Below are positions 51,048-59,837 of a stretch of 64,000 nt of DNA, piece by piece. This DNA comes from Paludibacteraceae bacterium. Its GTDB lineage: Bacteria; Bacteroidota; Bacteroidia; Bacteroidales; Paludibacteraceae. The notes beneath the pieces are model-generated. The model searched no databases. It was not told the origin of the DNA and was given only the letters and a program-made list of their open reading frames with translations. The DNA is taken from the NCBI GenBank assembly GCA_024405875.1, contig JAKSOA010000001.1:124001-188000 (forward strand). The letters are read 5' to 3'. Position 1 is the stretch's first letter. Every line of letters begins with the position of its first letter. The translations under genes and the position numbers were made by a program.

Positions 51048-51735
51048 TATTAACACACAAAGTCTATCCATCCGCTTTTCTGCGGGTGGATTTTCTTTTT
51101 TTTCCAATGAGTCTTCAAAGGAGTTCAAATTCTCTCACTCTGATGATAGTTTCGCCCGTTGTCGTGCCATCTGCCTATGTGAGGCGGAAATTTGGAAAGA
51201 CTACAAAAGTGTGACGGCAGAGATTGATGATGAGGTGTCATCTCTATTCCCGTCAGGTCTCTTTGGCAATGAGGATTGTGAGAGGATTATGAGATTCAAC
51301 TATCCCTCTTTAGACCTCAACCGTTTTTATATATCACAGCAATACATTGATGGCTTTGATATAACAAATATATTCGCCGTAAACAAGGAGTTGGAAGCAT
51401 TCTTAAAGGAGTATTTCCCCTACGCCACAATAACACACACATCATCGGCAATAATTGAGAACGCACTTAAATCATCAAGAAAAGAGGGGATAACAGAGGT
51501 TTGGGCAAAAGAGACAACCGCCGCACTCTATGTTGCGGTGGCTGAGAACGGCAGTTTGATTCTATCAAACAGATATAGCGTATCAAATAAAAATGATATT
51601 CTCTATTACATAGGCGCCTTATATGCGAATCTTAAACTGTCACAACAGAGCACACCACTTTTCATTTGCGGAGAGGACTCAACTGTCAAACTGCTGAGAG
51701 AGCGTGTGGCCAAGTGCCAAAGTGTTTCAATATGA
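51028..51735 (+). CDS. DUF3822 family protein
   Basis: Start at ATG 51028 (M-Q-E-T-G-N-N-I-N). The 235-aa protein resembles the DUF3822 family of Bacteroidota, which has an ASKHA-like fold: L-S-I-R-F-S-A-G-G-F-S-F near residue 10, N-I-F-A-V-N-K-E-L, T-S-S-A-I-I-E-N-A and a C-terminal F-I-C-G-E-D. Members are usually encoded next to rsmD, as here, by a 4-nt overlap (ATGA). Molecular role unknown. Confidence 0.85.
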   Translation: MQETGNNINTQSLSIRFSAGGFSFFSNESSKEFKFSHSDDSFARCRAICLCEAEIWKDYKSVTAEIDDEVSSLFPSGLFGNEDCERIMRFNYPSLDLNRFYISQQYIDGFDITNIFAVNKELEAFLKEYFPYATITHTSSAIIENALKSSRKEGITEVWAKETTAALYVAVAENGSLILSNRYSVSNKNDILYYIGALYANLKLSQQSTPLFICGEDSTVKLLRERVAKCQSVSI

Positions 51736-52274
51736 GAATAATAGGCGGAACACATAAGGCACGCAGGTTCAACCCTCCCTCCACACTAAAGGCAAGACCC
51801 ACCACAGACTTTGCCAAAGAGGGATTATTCAATGTTCTTGACAACCATATATCATTTGATGGGATAGCGGTGCTTGACCTTTTCTCAGGCACTGGGAGCA
51901 TTAGTTATGAGTGTGCGTCACGCGGTGCGGCAAGCATATATAGCATTGAACTGAATTTTCAAAACTCAATATATATAAAAAATACGGCAAAGGAACTTGG
52001 ATTCTCCGCCATCAAGGTTATAAAGGGTGACGCATTCAAGTTTATAGCAAACTGCGGTTTTAAATTCAACTTCATATTCGCTGACCCGCCGTATGCCCTT
52101 GAGACTCTCGCCACTATCCCCGACAAGGTGTTTGAGGCTGACATTCTTGCTCCGGACGGTATCTTTGTACTTGAGCACGGACGGGACAACTCTTTCAATG
52201 AGCACCAGAACTTCATAGAGGAACGCCACTACGGTAATGTTCACTTCTCTTTGTTCAGAAACAAATCTATGTAG
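51732..52274 (+). CDS. rsmD: 16S rRNA m2G966 methyltransferase
   Basis: The ATG at 51732 gives the family N-terminus M-R-I-I-G-G-T-H-K-A-R-R-F. The 180-aa protein has the SAM motif V-L-D-L-F-S-G-T-G-S near residue 50 and the catalytic F-A-D-P-P-Y near residue 117, the D-P-P-Y of RsmD. It modifies G966 of 16S rRNA in the 30S subunit. Its 3' end overlaps the converging exonuclease/phosphatase-like gene by 34 nt. Confidence 0.93.
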   Translation: MRIIGGTHKARRFNPPSTLKARPTTDFAKEGLFNVLDNHISFDGIAVLDLFSGTGSISYECASRGAASIYSIELNFQNSIYIKNTAKELGFSAIKVIKGDAFKFIANCGFKFNFIFADPPYALETLATIPDKVFEADILAPDGIFVLEHGRDNSFNEHQNFIEERHYGNVHFSLFRNKSM

Positions 52275-53296
52275 ATTGGAAGATGGTCTGAATAACCACC
52301 AATGTAACGGCGTCCGTTGTAAGTGCGTAGCGGCTTGCCGCCAAAAAATTTTGTGTCATCCTCCATTATGAATCCGGCGTCAAAAATAACAGCGTTCTCT
52401 TGTGATGTGTGAATTCCCTGCGGCTTCAGCATTGAACCTGAGACTATAATCTGGTCAAGCATATTCCACTCTCCTGAATATTTATAAGTGCCTCTGCCCT
52501 CTTTCTGATATTTCCAAAACATATTATAGTAGGTGGCGGCGTCAGTAACTTCATTTGGTTGGACAGCACCTAACGTCTCACAAATGCTTTTACAGTCAGG
52601 GAAGTCATTAAAATCACCCATAATAAGGATATTGGCATCGTGGTGGGAATTTATGGAGTCTGACTTTAGGCGGACAATTGACATAACGCACTCTCGCTTC
52701 CAACTTGAAGCCTCAACTCCGCCTCGCCTTGACGGAGTATGGCACAAAAATAGATGCAGGGTGTCACTCTTGAGAATAAGCGTCTTGGCATAGAGGATAT
52801 CACGGGTGTGCATAGTGTCTCCGCCACACACCACCCTTATGGGTTTTGACTCAAGCACATCAACTCTTTGTGGGTCATAGAGCATTGCCACATCTATGCC
52901 TCTGGGGTCAAGGCTCTCATAATGAATGTACCTATACCTGCGACTCTCAAGCGGAGAGTATTTGACAAGTGTGTTAAGTACATAATCATTCTCAACTTCA
53001 TAAAGCCCCACTATAGCCGCACCCTGCCACTCCCCGGCAGCGGCTATAACCTTGGCTATGTTAACAGACTTCTTTCTGAATTTTGTATAACTCCAATAGT
53101 GGTCTCCGTCAGGCGTGAATGAAACGTCATCCTTGATACTGTCTTTCTCAGTGTCAAAGAAATTCTCCACATTGTAACTCAAGATTCTTACCCTCTCATC
53201 AGCACATACAATGACTGTATGAAGCAATAGGTATGATGTTAATAAAAACACCAACCAACCACTTTTCATTTTTAACTTTCCACTTTTAATTCTCAT
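52241..53296 (-). CDS. Secreted endonuclease/exonuclease/phosphatase-family protein
   Basis: A hydrophobic N-terminus (W-L-V-F-L-L-T-S-Y-L-L-L-H-T-V-I) marks export. The EEP fold is seen as R-I-L-S-Y-N-V-E-N-F-F-D near residue 38, V-G-L-Y-E-V-E-N (metal Glu), I-L-I-M-G-D-F-N-D-F and S-D-H-L-P-I-Y-I-D at the C-terminus. The substrate may be nucleic acid, a sugar phosphate or a phospholipid; periplasmic location favours nutrient phosphate release. The start overlaps the end of the next upstream gene by 11 nt. Confidence 0.85.
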   Translation of the reverse strand: MRIKSGKLKMKSGWLVFLLTSYLLLHTVIVCADERVRILSYNVENFFDTEKDSIKDDVSFTPDGDHYWSYTKFRKKSVNIAKVIAAAGEWQGAAIVGLYEVENDYVLNTLVKYSPLESRRYRYIHYESLDPRGIDVAMLYDPQRVDVLESKPIRVVCGGDTMHTRDILYAKTLILKSDTLHLFLCHTPSRRGGVEASSWKRECVMSIVRLKSDSINSHHDANILIMGDFNDFPDCKSICETLGAVQPNEVTDAATYYNMFWKYQKEGRGTYKYSGEWNMLDQIIVSGSMLKPQGIHTSQENAVIFDAGFIMEDDTKFFGGKPLRTYNGRRYIGGYSDHLPIYIDLFLNKEK

Positions 53297-54737
53297 AGCA
53301 CCCTATATCACTTTGCTCCCCGTCAAGACGGTACTTGCCGTCAAGGTCGTTAGGATAGTCCTTGGAGATGGAGTAATCAGCCTTTCCTATGGCAGGTGAA
53401 GTCTCTGTCAAATGGAAATCATAAAGGTGAGGATTCACTTTCTTGTACTCATCACTCCAACTCTCATATATAAACTTAGGTGCTTCATTAATAATACAAC
53501 TCTTAAAACGCTCATCGCCCCCAGAAACATTCTCTCTTACAAGGCAATTATTAAAAGAGCATACACATTGAGACTCCAGCCCCTCCTTAACTCCGAACAC
53601 AATCTCATCAGTGTAATTACCATATATAATGGTATTATAAAACAGTGCGTTTACAGGCATTTCAGTACCACAGGCGGTAACACTTGATATGCGCACATTA
53701 GAGGCTGTGCGTCCGCCCCAAGTGTAGTTATAGTAGTTTGCAATGGTGCAATGCCTTACATCAAGGCTGCCACCCGTAACACTCAGAATATTGCCACCTG
53801 CACTGTAAAGCAGTGAATTAAAGATTTTTACATCGGCATTGACAGATGATATGAGGTTTGTCCCTGAATTGTATATTTTTGAGTTCTCTATCCTCAAAGC
53901 CCCCGATGCTGTTTCAAGAGAATCAACCTGCACTCCGAATGATGAATTCCGAATATCAGCAAACACTATTGAGTTACCGCTACTTGTTGAGGTGAACCGC
54001 ACACCGCCCCACTGATTTGACGCATTATCATAGTTAAGCGGCGGATTTGTGTTCATAAAATCACTGCGTTCTCCACGTAGAGTCACAGGAACGGCTTGAG
54101 TACCCTCCATATCAAGAGTGCCGTCAACAAGCAGCACAGCCTTGTTTCTGAAATAGATGGTAGCACCGTCAGAAATCTTGAGCCTTACATCTTTTGCCAC
54201 CCTCAGCGTATCATAAACTAAAATGGCAATCTCTCCGGTAATGGTAGTATCTGATTTCAACGTATGACTGTAAAAACGCTTCGCGTTACGTCCGTAAGCC
54301 TCAAGTCTCACAAACTGCTCATTCCCGTTGGTCAAAAACCGTATTGAATCCCTTACAAAAAAGGGAGTCTTTGCATCAGTAGGGTTGATATTCACCTGGA
54401 TAAAGGCAACCATACTGTCATTAGCGTTAATAATGACATCAGAGAAAGAGGTTCCCTTGCGTCCGTCAAGGTTCATCTCAAACGCCGTAGCGTCTGCAAG
54501 ACCTATGCTTGAGACCTTAACCTTGTTCTTTGAGGTGTTATATATCTTAAGTTTTCTTGTGGCACTGCCCTGAGCGGTGAAGATGGTGTCATATCTCACC
54601 GTATCAGCACTGAATGAGAGCCTTATATCAGATGAAGTGTTAATCTTATCCGCCTCACAAGATACCATACTCACCACGATGGCACAAACCACCACAGCAC
54701 CAAACAAAATACTATTTATTCTCCTTAGAAAAGACAT
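53286..54737 (-). CDS. Parallel beta-helix lipoprotein (483 aa)
   Basis: A lipoprotein signal (V-V-S-M-V-S-C-E-A-D) is followed by an Ig-like N-terminal region (L-K-I-Y-N-T-S-K-N-K-V-K-V) and a right-handed parallel beta-helix: repeated rungs such as G-G-V-R-F-T-S-T-S, L-R-I-E-N-S-K-I-Y-N-S-G and V-K-I-F-N-S-L-L-Y. It ends G-C-Y-E, as in many proteins with pectate-lyase-like folds or choice-of-anchor domains. It may bind surface glycans; catalytic residues are not evident. Operon with the EEP gene. Confidence 0.8.
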   Translation of the reverse strand: MSFLRRINSILFGAVVVCAIVVSMVSCEADKINTSSDIRLSFSADTVRYDTIFTAQGSATRKLKIYNTSKNKVKVSSIGLADATAFEMNLDGRKGTSFSDVIINANDSMVAFIQVNINPTDAKTPFFVRDSIRFLTNGNEQFVRLEAYGRNAKRFYSHTLKSDTTITGEIAILVYDTLRVAKDVRLKISDGATIYFRNKAVLLVDGTLDMEGTQAVPVTLRGERSDFMNTNPPLNYDNASNQWGGVRFTSTSSGNSIVFADIRNSSFGVQVDSLETASGALRIENSKIYNSGTNLISSVNADVKIFNSLLYSAGGNILSVTGGSLDVRHCTIANYYNYTWGGRTASNVRISSVTACGTEMPVNALFYNTIIYGNYTDEIVFGVKEGLESQCVCSFNNCLVRENVSGGDERFKSCIINEAPKFIYESWSDEYKKVNPHLYDFHLTETSPAIGKADYSISKDYPNDLDGKYRLDGEQSDIGCYEN

Positions 54738-54771
54738 TTTTCAAAAATGCAAGTGCAAACTTAAACATTTT

Positions 54772-54802
54772 TTTGATTGAATTGTTAAAATCATTAATTT
54801 TG
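54772..54802 (+). promoter_or_regulatory. fabG promoter
   Basis: TTTG (54772-54775), 19 nt, TAATTTTG (54795-54802); the ATG is at 54823. Full match to the Bacteroidota pattern. Confidence 0.68.
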
Positions 54803-54822
54803 TATGAACAATTTTTTCAATT

Positions 54823-55566
54823 ATGGGATTACTTGACAACAAAGTGGCGCTTATTACAGGTGCCGCACGTGGAATTGGAAAGGCTATAGCCTTGAAATAT
54901 GCGTCAGAAGGGGCTAATGTAGCCTTCACTGATTTAGTTATTGATGAGATAGCGGAGCAGACAGTCTCTGAAATCAAAGCATTGGGCGTTGATGCAAAGG
55001 CTTACGCCAGCAACGCCGCAAACTTTGAGGAGGCTCACACCGTTGTTGAAGAGGTCATAAAAGATTTTGGAAAGATTGACATTCTTGTGAACAACGCCGG
55101 CATAACACGTGACACCCTGATGCTGCGTATGACAGAGGCTCAATGGGACGCCGTTCTTACTGTAAATCTTAAATCAGCATTCAACTTTATGCACGCCATA
55201 GCACCCGTAATGATGAAACAGCGCAGCGGCTCCATAATAAGTATGTCATCGGTGGTAGGTATCGGTGGAAACGCCGGTCAGGCTAACTACGCCGCATCTA
55301 AGGCAGGTCTTATAGGTCTTACTAAATCAATGGCTAAGGAGATTGGTCCAAGAGGTGTGAGGGTGAACGCCATAGCGCCAGGTTTCATAATAACAGAGAT
55401 GACTGCAAAACTTAGTGAAGAGGTGCGTGCCGAGTGGGCTAAGAGCATTCCGCTACGTCGCGGAGGCACTCCTGAAGACGTTGCCAATGTAGCCACATTC
55501 CTTGCCTCAGACCTCTCATCATACGTAACCGGTCAGGTTATCCACGTTTGTGGCGGAATGAGTTGA
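54823..55566 (+). CDS. fabG: 3-oxoacyl-ACP reductase
   Basis: A 247-aa short-chain dehydrogenase: T-G-A-A-R-G-I-G-K-A (NADPH binding) near residue 13, N-N-A-G near 90, and the catalytic S-M-S-S-V-V-G then Y-A-A-S-K (Ser-Tyr-Lys) near 140-160. The closing T-G-Q-V-I-H-V-C-G-G-M is characteristic of FabG, which reduces 3-oxoacyl-ACP in fatty acid synthesis. Monocistronic, with its own promoter and terminator. Confidence 0.93.
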   Translation: MGLLDNKVALITGAARGIGKAIALKYASEGANVAFTDLVIDEIAEQTVSEIKALGVDAKAYASNAANFEEAHTVVEEVIKDFGKIDILVNNAGITRDTLMLRMTEAQWDAVLTVNLKSAFNFMHAIAPVMMKQRSGSIISMSSVVGIGGNAGQANYAASKAGLIGLTKSMAKEIGPRGVRVNAIAPGFIITEMTAKLSEEVRAEWAKSIPLRRGGTPEDVANVATFLASDLSSYVTGQVIHVCGGMS

Positions 55567-55591
55567 CATTCAGCGATACCACATTCGCCAA

Positions 55592-55632
55592 AACAAGAGT
55601 CAAGAGATTATGATTTTCTCTTGACTCTTGTT
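55592..55632. terminator. Long terminator hairpin after fabG
   Basis: A perfect 16-bp stem, AACAAGAGTCAAGAGA (55592-55607) and TCTCTTGACTCTTGTT (55617-55632), loop of 9 nt, then TAATTT. Confidence 0.8.
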
Positions 55633-55664
55633 AATTTAACTTATGTCATACTGAGTGTCCTACT

Positions 55665-55691
55665 CGTCATCTTGAGTGAAACGAAGGATCT
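55665..55691. repeat. REP-like element, left copy
   Basis: A 27-bp sequence of the CGTCATCTTGAGTGAAACGA type. Its near-complement lies at 57390-57416 in inverted orientation (about 22 of 27 positions agree), and the pair flanks the FISUMP gene. Elements like this are scattered between genes in many Bacteroidota genomes. Confidence 0.65.
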
Positions 55692-55706
55692 CAACCGTCC
55701 TCTGAC

Positions 55707-57182
55707 TTAGTTCTTTAGACAACGCACGCTATATGCGCTGTACTTATTGTTGTCGTTCTCGCTAATGTAGTCTTTGTCGTAATAGAAGTAGAGGTAGTAG
55801 GCACTAAAACCATTGATGGCGTCTGATGACCAATAGGGGGCGTAGACACCAACACTGTACACATCACTTCCAAGCGCGCTGCCTGCCGGCAGAGCCGCAA
55901 AGCAGGTCTCGTTGTCTCCGTTTCCGTTGCTGTTCCAACCATCGCATGCTTTAAGGTGTTTGCCTGGACCACTACCAGCGGCTGTCTCCAATGTACGGAA
56001 GGCCTCACGGCTTGGTATATGGAATCCGTCCGGACAGATACCCTGACGGTTTCCGCTGTATGCTCCTGTTTGTGCTCTTGCCTCTGTCTCATTTTTATAA
56101 CCCATAGCCGCAGCCCAGTTGTAATGGTAGCCGTATGCCGCAGGGTCTTCGCTACGGGCTGGCGCGTAGTATGGGTCATACACAGTAGAGAATGATGTGG
56201 AAAGTGTCGCTCCTGCTCTCTCACTACTATTGCCATACTTGTCACAACGCATATTCTCAGCCATCCAAGTTTGTGAGCCTATAGTAACGAGATTGTATGT
56301 GTTTCCGCAAATGTCTGTTACAGTTTCTGTATATGTGCAGGTTTTGCAATATGACTCAAACTCCACCTCAATCTCAACAGCCTTTCCTTGTGAGCGACCT
56401 ACATTGAAGCCTCCAAGTGTGGTTGTGAACGTTTTGCCATCATCTGCAGTCATTGACAGTGTGAGGTCATCTGCGGCAAAATTGGCTGGTGCCAACGCTA
56501 TTATAACGTTCTTTGGCGTTGTTCCGTCAAGTGCTGTGCCGCTGATGCCGGTTACGGTTATCTTCTTTGCTCCTGTAACCGCAGTTGATGCGGCGGTTGG
56601 GTCAGTCTTGCTTACGCTGAATGTTCCGCAGATGTTGTTTGCGGCTGACTCTAATGTCATTGTCTCTATTGTGCCTGCACCTGTCAGTTGCAATTTTATA
56701 AACGCTGTCTGGTTCTTGAACGCAAGAGACTTGTCCGCCTCACTGTAGGCAACCATTGGAACTGTGCTTGTGGCAAATGAGTTCTCTACATACGCCTGAT
56801 TAGCAGGTATGATGTACTTGATGGTACTGCCGTCTATGCCCTGTGCCGCTGATGATGGATATACTGCATAGTAAGGTGCTGTGGCTGTCTCTGCTATCCA
56901 ACCCTCAAATATTGCAGATGTGGTGCCTTCACCATCTGTAAGGGTGAATGTGCTCCCTTCTGTTGATGTACCTGCGTAGATTTTAACTTGGTCTCCTTCT
57001 GACCATAGAATGTCAGAGCCATCTATTGAGGTCTTCTCTTTGCTCTCATTTGATACAGCACTGAACTCCGTTTTTACCATACCCTCTTTGCTCTCAGGGT
57101 TCTGTACATCTGAATTCTTCTTGCAAGATGCCACGCCAAGCACCAATAGTGCTGACATAGCCATAAAACTTAGTTTTTTCAT
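55707..57182 (-). CDS. FISUMP-domain lipoprotein
   Basis: Starts at ATG 57182 (M-K-K-L-S-F-M-A-M) with a lipobox, L-G-V-A-S-C-K-K (Cys ~19); 491 aa. Residues ~20-270 resemble fimbrillin-family or BACON-like beta domains (S-I-D-G-S-D-I-L-W-S-E-G-D-Q-V-K-I). The C-terminal ~190 residues are a FISUMP domain: T-D-I-C-G-N-T-Y-N-L-V-T-I-G-S-Q-T-W-M-A, G-Y-H-Y-N-W-A-A-A and C-P-D-G-F-H-I-P-S. These are exposed surface lipoproteins. The gene is preceded by the 40-aa ORF and flanked by inverted REP-like sequences. Confidence 0.85.
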   Translation of the reverse strand: MKKLSFMAMSALLVLGVASCKKNSDVQNPESKEGMVKTEFSAVSNESKEKTSIDGSDILWSEGDQVKIYAGTSTEGSTFTLTDGEGTTSAIFEGWIAETATAPYYAVYPSSAAQGIDGSTIKYIIPANQAYVENSFATSTVPMVAYSEADKSLAFKNQTAFIKLQLTGAGTIETMTLESAANNICGTFSVSKTDPTAASTAVTGAKKITVTGISGTALDGTTPKNVIIALAPANFAADDLTLSMTADDGKTFTTTLGGFNVGRSQGKAVEIEVEFESYCKTCTYTETVTDICGNTYNLVTIGSQTWMAENMRCDKYGNSSERAGATLSTSFSTVYDPYYAPARSEDPAAYGYHYNWAAAMGYKNETEARAQTGAYSGNRQGICPDGFHIPSREAFRTLETAAGSGPGKHLKACDGWNSNGNGDNETCFAALPAGSALGSDVYSVGVYAPYWSSDAINGFSAYYLYFYYDKDYISENDNNKYSAYSVRCLKN

Positions 57183-57210
57183 CTCTTTTTTGTTGTTTTT
57201 AAGGTTAATA

Positions 57211-57333
57211 CTAATGCCAGCTGACACTCTCTGTTGTGAAACTTGGCACTGCGGCTGAACCAGCCATTACTGGCATCTCTGCCTCCATTCTCACTTGCTC
57301 CATTTTAGGAGCGGAATAGTTGTTTTTCTTCAT
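57211..57333 (-). CDS. 40-aa peptide upstream of the FISUMP gene
   Basis: ATG at 57333: M-K-K-N-N-Y-S-A-P-K-M-E-Q-V-R-M-E, then M-P-V-M-A-G-S-A-A. It matches a common type of Bacteroidales small ORF (M-K-K-x-Y-x-x-P-x-M-E) found just upstream of fimbrillin-type or FISUMP lipoprotein genes. It ends 28 nt before the lipoprotein ATG. Its role is unknown; candidates are a secreted peptide or a translated leader. Confidence 0.7.
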   Translation of the reverse strand: MKKNNYSAPKMEQVRMEAEMPVMAGSAAVPSFTTESVSWH

Positions 57334-57389
57334 AGTTTAATAATGTTTTTTTAGTTAATAATTATGTTGGTTAATCTCGTTTTCTGTAA

Positions 57390-57416
57390 AGATCTCTCGC
57401 TTCGCTCGAGATGACG
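57390..57416. repeat. REP-like element, right copy (inverted)
   Basis: Reads AGATCTCTCGCTTCGCTCGA onward; inverted relative to the copy at 55665-55691. It contains its own short palindrome CTCGCTTCGCTCGAG. Confidence 0.65.
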
Positions 57417-57430
57417 GGAAAATAAAAAAA

Positions 57431-57466
57431 CTGGATAGTCTTTTTCCTAACGGAAAGACTATCCAG
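57431..57466 (-). terminator. Strong leftward terminator or attenuator
   Basis: A perfect 13-bp stem, CTGGATAGTCTTT (57431-57443) and AAAGACTATCCAG (57454-57466), followed on the minus strand by TTTTTTT. It ends transcripts coming from the ATPase gene at 57691. It may also attenuate transcripts started near 57515. Confidence 0.75.
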
Positions 57467-57538
57467 CCTGAATTTTATATTTATATAATAGGGTGGCGGA
57501 TGCTACATATAGCACCGCAAATACACCTATAATGTTAC

Positions 57539-57595
<57 letters not shown>

Positions 57596-57690
57596 ATCAT
57601 AATTTTTGTAACTGCCAAATATTTAGGGTGTAAAATTATATATTATTTTTTGTTCTGCAAAATTTTTTACTATATTTAACCAAGCATAAG

Positions 57691-58983
57691 TTAAGGTTTA
57701 AGACAAGCCAATGGAATAACAGATACACCGTCTGTACGGGTATAAGCCATAGCACCACCAGTTATTACAATTTTCAAATCCGGCTCTCGTATGGGCATCT
57801 GAAATTCATCCTTGTTATGCTCACAAATAAGATTATGTAATTCACACAAATGAGCCGCACCTCTTTCAATTTCAGAACTACCTAATTTACACTCTATTAA
57901 TGCATATCGCTCGTCTTCAAGATGCAGAACCAAGTCCGCTTCTAAGCCATATCGGTCTCTATAATAACCTACACTGCTGTTGAAATCCGCTGTGTATGCC
58001 TTTAAATCACGGATACACATCTGTTCAAAAATAAAGCCAAAAGTCTTCAGTTGGGTTTCTAGCATTGTAGGACTAAGGTTCATTGCGGCAACTGCAATTG
58101 ACGGATCACAAAAACATCGCTTCATAGAACTGCGAATAGCCGTTTTACTACGAATAGCAGGACACCACGCTCCGATATCTTGTATTACAAACAGTCTCTC
58201 TAATGCACCAATATAGTCATCAAAAGTATCCATTGACAATGTTATGTCTCCAGAGCCTGTAACATCTTCTAAAATACTACTCTTCTTTGCCAATGTACTA
58301 ATATTTCTGGCATACGACCGCATAATCTGACGAGCAATCTTAGGATTACGTTGCTTTTTATCAACTGCAGAAATATCTTCATCACAAATAGAATTTACAT
58401 AATCATTTGCAATCATCAACGCCGCTTTATCACTTTTTTGAAGCGAGACCGGCCAACCTCCTCTACAAGCCACACGTATCAAATCCGAAATATCCAACTT
58501 ACTTTTTGCACCATCAATACAATAGTTCTGATTATTAAAAAGTTCGTGTACCGATACCTCTCCCGATGAATCTTTTGACTCCCAAAGACTCATAGGAAGC
58601 ATCTGCATACGCGTTATACGTCCAGTACCTGTATGTTTAATTTTTGTTTTATCTATAGTATTAGACCCTGTTAATATGTATTGTCCTGATTTTCCCCTTG
58701 CATCATCAACTGCAGTACGCACAGCATCCCATAGCACAGGAGCATCTTGCCACTCGTCAATCAAACGTGGCTGTTCCCCCTTAAGCAACAGCGATGGCTT
58801 TGTTTCTGCTGTACTTAAATAGTTAATTGCCATATCTGGGTTCTGCATCTTTATAACACTATTGGCTTGCTGTTCTGCTGTTGTAGTTTTCCCTATCCAT
58901 TTAGGGCCTTCTATCAGCACAGCACCAAAAGTCTCAAGTCGCTCACGCAGCATTTTATCTGCCACTCTTTCTAAATATTCCAT
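57691..58983 (-). CDS. AAA_14/DUF4143 ATP-binding protein
   Basis: The 430-aa protein has a P-loop L-I-E-G-P-K-W-I-G-K-T-T near residue 23, R-L-I-D-E-W-Q-D-A-P near residue 74, sensor I-L-T-G-S-N-T, and a C-terminal DUF4143 part with a nuclease-like Y-A-L-I-E-C-K-L-G near residue 365 (E-x-K as in PD-(D/E)xK folds). This family is widespread in Bacteroidota and often present in many copies; its function is unclear. Four tandem repeats lie upstream of the start. Confidence 0.85.
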   Translation of the reverse strand: MEYLERVADKMLRERLETFGAVLIEGPKWIGKTTTAEQQANSVIKMQNPDMAINYLSTAETKPSLLLKGEQPRLIDEWQDAPVLWDAVRTAVDDARGKSGQYILTGSNTIDKTKIKHTGTGRITRMQMLPMSLWESKDSSGEVSVHELFNNQNYCIDGAKSKLDISDLIRVACRGGWPVSLQKSDKAALMIANDYVNSICDEDISAVDKKQRNPKIARQIMRSYARNISTLAKKSSILEDVTGSGDITLSMDTFDDYIGALERLFVIQDIGAWCPAIRSKTAIRSSMKRCFCDPSIAVAAMNLSPTMLETQLKTFGFIFEQMCIRDLKAYTADFNSSVGYYRDRYGLEADLVLHLEDERYALIECKLGSSEIERGAAHLCELHNLICEHNKDEFQMPIREPDLKIVITGGAMAYTRTDGVSVIPLACLKP

Positions 58984-59039
58984 ACCTACTGTTTTAATGA
59001 TTGTGCAAAGCTACAAAAATATTTAAAAAATTACAATAC

Positions 59040-59131
59040 AATCGGTATTTTTGTGGCATTTTAATCGGTACTTTTGTGGTATTTCAATCGGTACTTTTGT
59101 AGCATTTCAATCGGTACTTTTGTGGCATTTC
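59040..59131 (+). repeat. Four 23-bp tandem repeats, each with a TAnnTTTG box
   Basis: Copies at 59040, 59063, 59086 and 59109 read AATCGGTACTTTTGTGGCAT plus 3 nt, with a few changes (the first has TATTTTTG; others TGGTAT, TAGCAT). A fifth partial copy (AATC) follows. Each holds an exact TAnnTTTG -7 box on the plus strand, pointing at the 3' end of folB. They lie in the gap before the ATPase gene start and may be its operator. Confidence 0.85.
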
Positions 59132-59134
59132 AAT

Positions 59135-59479
59135 CTATAATTCCACTGCGACTCTCTCAATTGAGCCGCCAAGGGGTGGATTGATTTTGTAGAGTGTTAC
59201 AGTCAGGTCTGTGATAGAGGGGAAGCGTTCAAGCAACGCTTTCTTTATTCTCATAGCAACATTTTCAATAAGGTGGCTTGGAATGGCAATCTGCTCCTTT
59301 ACAATATTGAACACCTCAGCATAGTTCACAGCATCAGCAATATTGTCTGTCTCAGCCGCCACTGTGGCATTATATGAGAATGTAACATCAACTGAAAAGT
59401 TTGTGCCCACCTTGCGTTCCTCATCAAAACAACCGTGATGAGCGTAGAATTGCATATTACGCAGAGTTATTGTAGCCAT
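59135..59479 (-). CDS. folB: Dihydroneopterin aldolase
   Basis: The 114-aa protein begins I-T-L-R-N-M-Q-F-Y-A-H-H-G-C-F-D-E-E, the FolB signature, and includes D-A-V-N-Y-A-E-V near residue 47 and H-L-I-E-N-V-A near residue 71, with the catalytic Lys expected in L-Y-K-I-N-P-P near the end. It splits 7,8-dihydroneopterin in folate synthesis. Length normal. Confidence 0.92.
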   Translation of the reverse strand: MATITLRNMQFYAHHGCFDEERKVGTNFSVDVTFSYNATVAAETDNIADAVNYAEVFNIVKEQIAIPSHLIENVAMRIKKALLERFPSITDLTVTLYKINPPLGGSIERVAVEL

Positions 59480-59501
59480 AGTGTTAATATCTTTGTTAAT
59501 A

Positions 59502-59509
59502 CAAAGGTA
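59502..59509 (-). promoter_or_regulatory. -7 box TACCTTTG of folB
   Basis: The plus strand reads CAAAGGTA, a full match to TAnnTTTG on the minus strand, 22 nt upstream of the folB ATG (59479). Confidence 0.5.
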
Positions 59510-59558
59510 GCGTTTTTCAAATAAATTATATATATTCGCAAAATAAATTTATACTACT

Positions 59559-59837
59559 ATGGCTAGCAGACGTGGATTAAAAAAGGATTTGAATTATATC
59601 TATTCAGACCTTATGCTTGATGCCTTTGCCGCATATCAGGCTTCAAAAAAGAGTGACGAGAAGGCTGCAAGCGCTCTTCTGAAGAAGATTTCAGACAATT
59701 TCTCTGATTTTAAGAAGAGAGCGAGTCACACAGATGGTAAGAGTAACAGGAAAGTTGTAAGAGCATATTACAAGAACCTTTGGGATGAGGTTCTTAAAGA
59801 TATTCTGGCACTGTCAGAAGAGACTGAGAAACTTTAA
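59559..59837 (+). CDS. Conserved-type small helical protein (92 aa)
   Basis: A 92-aa basic helical protein beginning M-A-S-R-R-G-L-K-K-D-L-N-Y-I-Y-S-D-L. A Lys/Ala-rich middle helix and a C-terminal V-R-A-Y-Y-K-N-L-W-D-E-V-L-K-D-I follow. The type is familiar in Bacteroidales genomes but has no function known to me. Its stop shares a base with the acyltransferase start (TAATG), so translation is coupled. Confidence 0.75.
   Translation: MASRRGLKKDLNYIYSDLMLDAFAAYQASKKSDEKAASALLKKISDNFSDFKKRASHTDGKSNRKVVRAYYKNLWDEVLKDILALSEETEKL

Noticed and set aside
57431..57466. Hairpin as a riboswitch
   Set aside because: A single long perfect stem with a T run is sufficient as a terminator; no conserved aptamer pattern is visible.
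59040..59131. 23-bp repeats as a CRISPR array
   Set aside because: Head-to-tail repeats without spacers and no cas genes adjacent.
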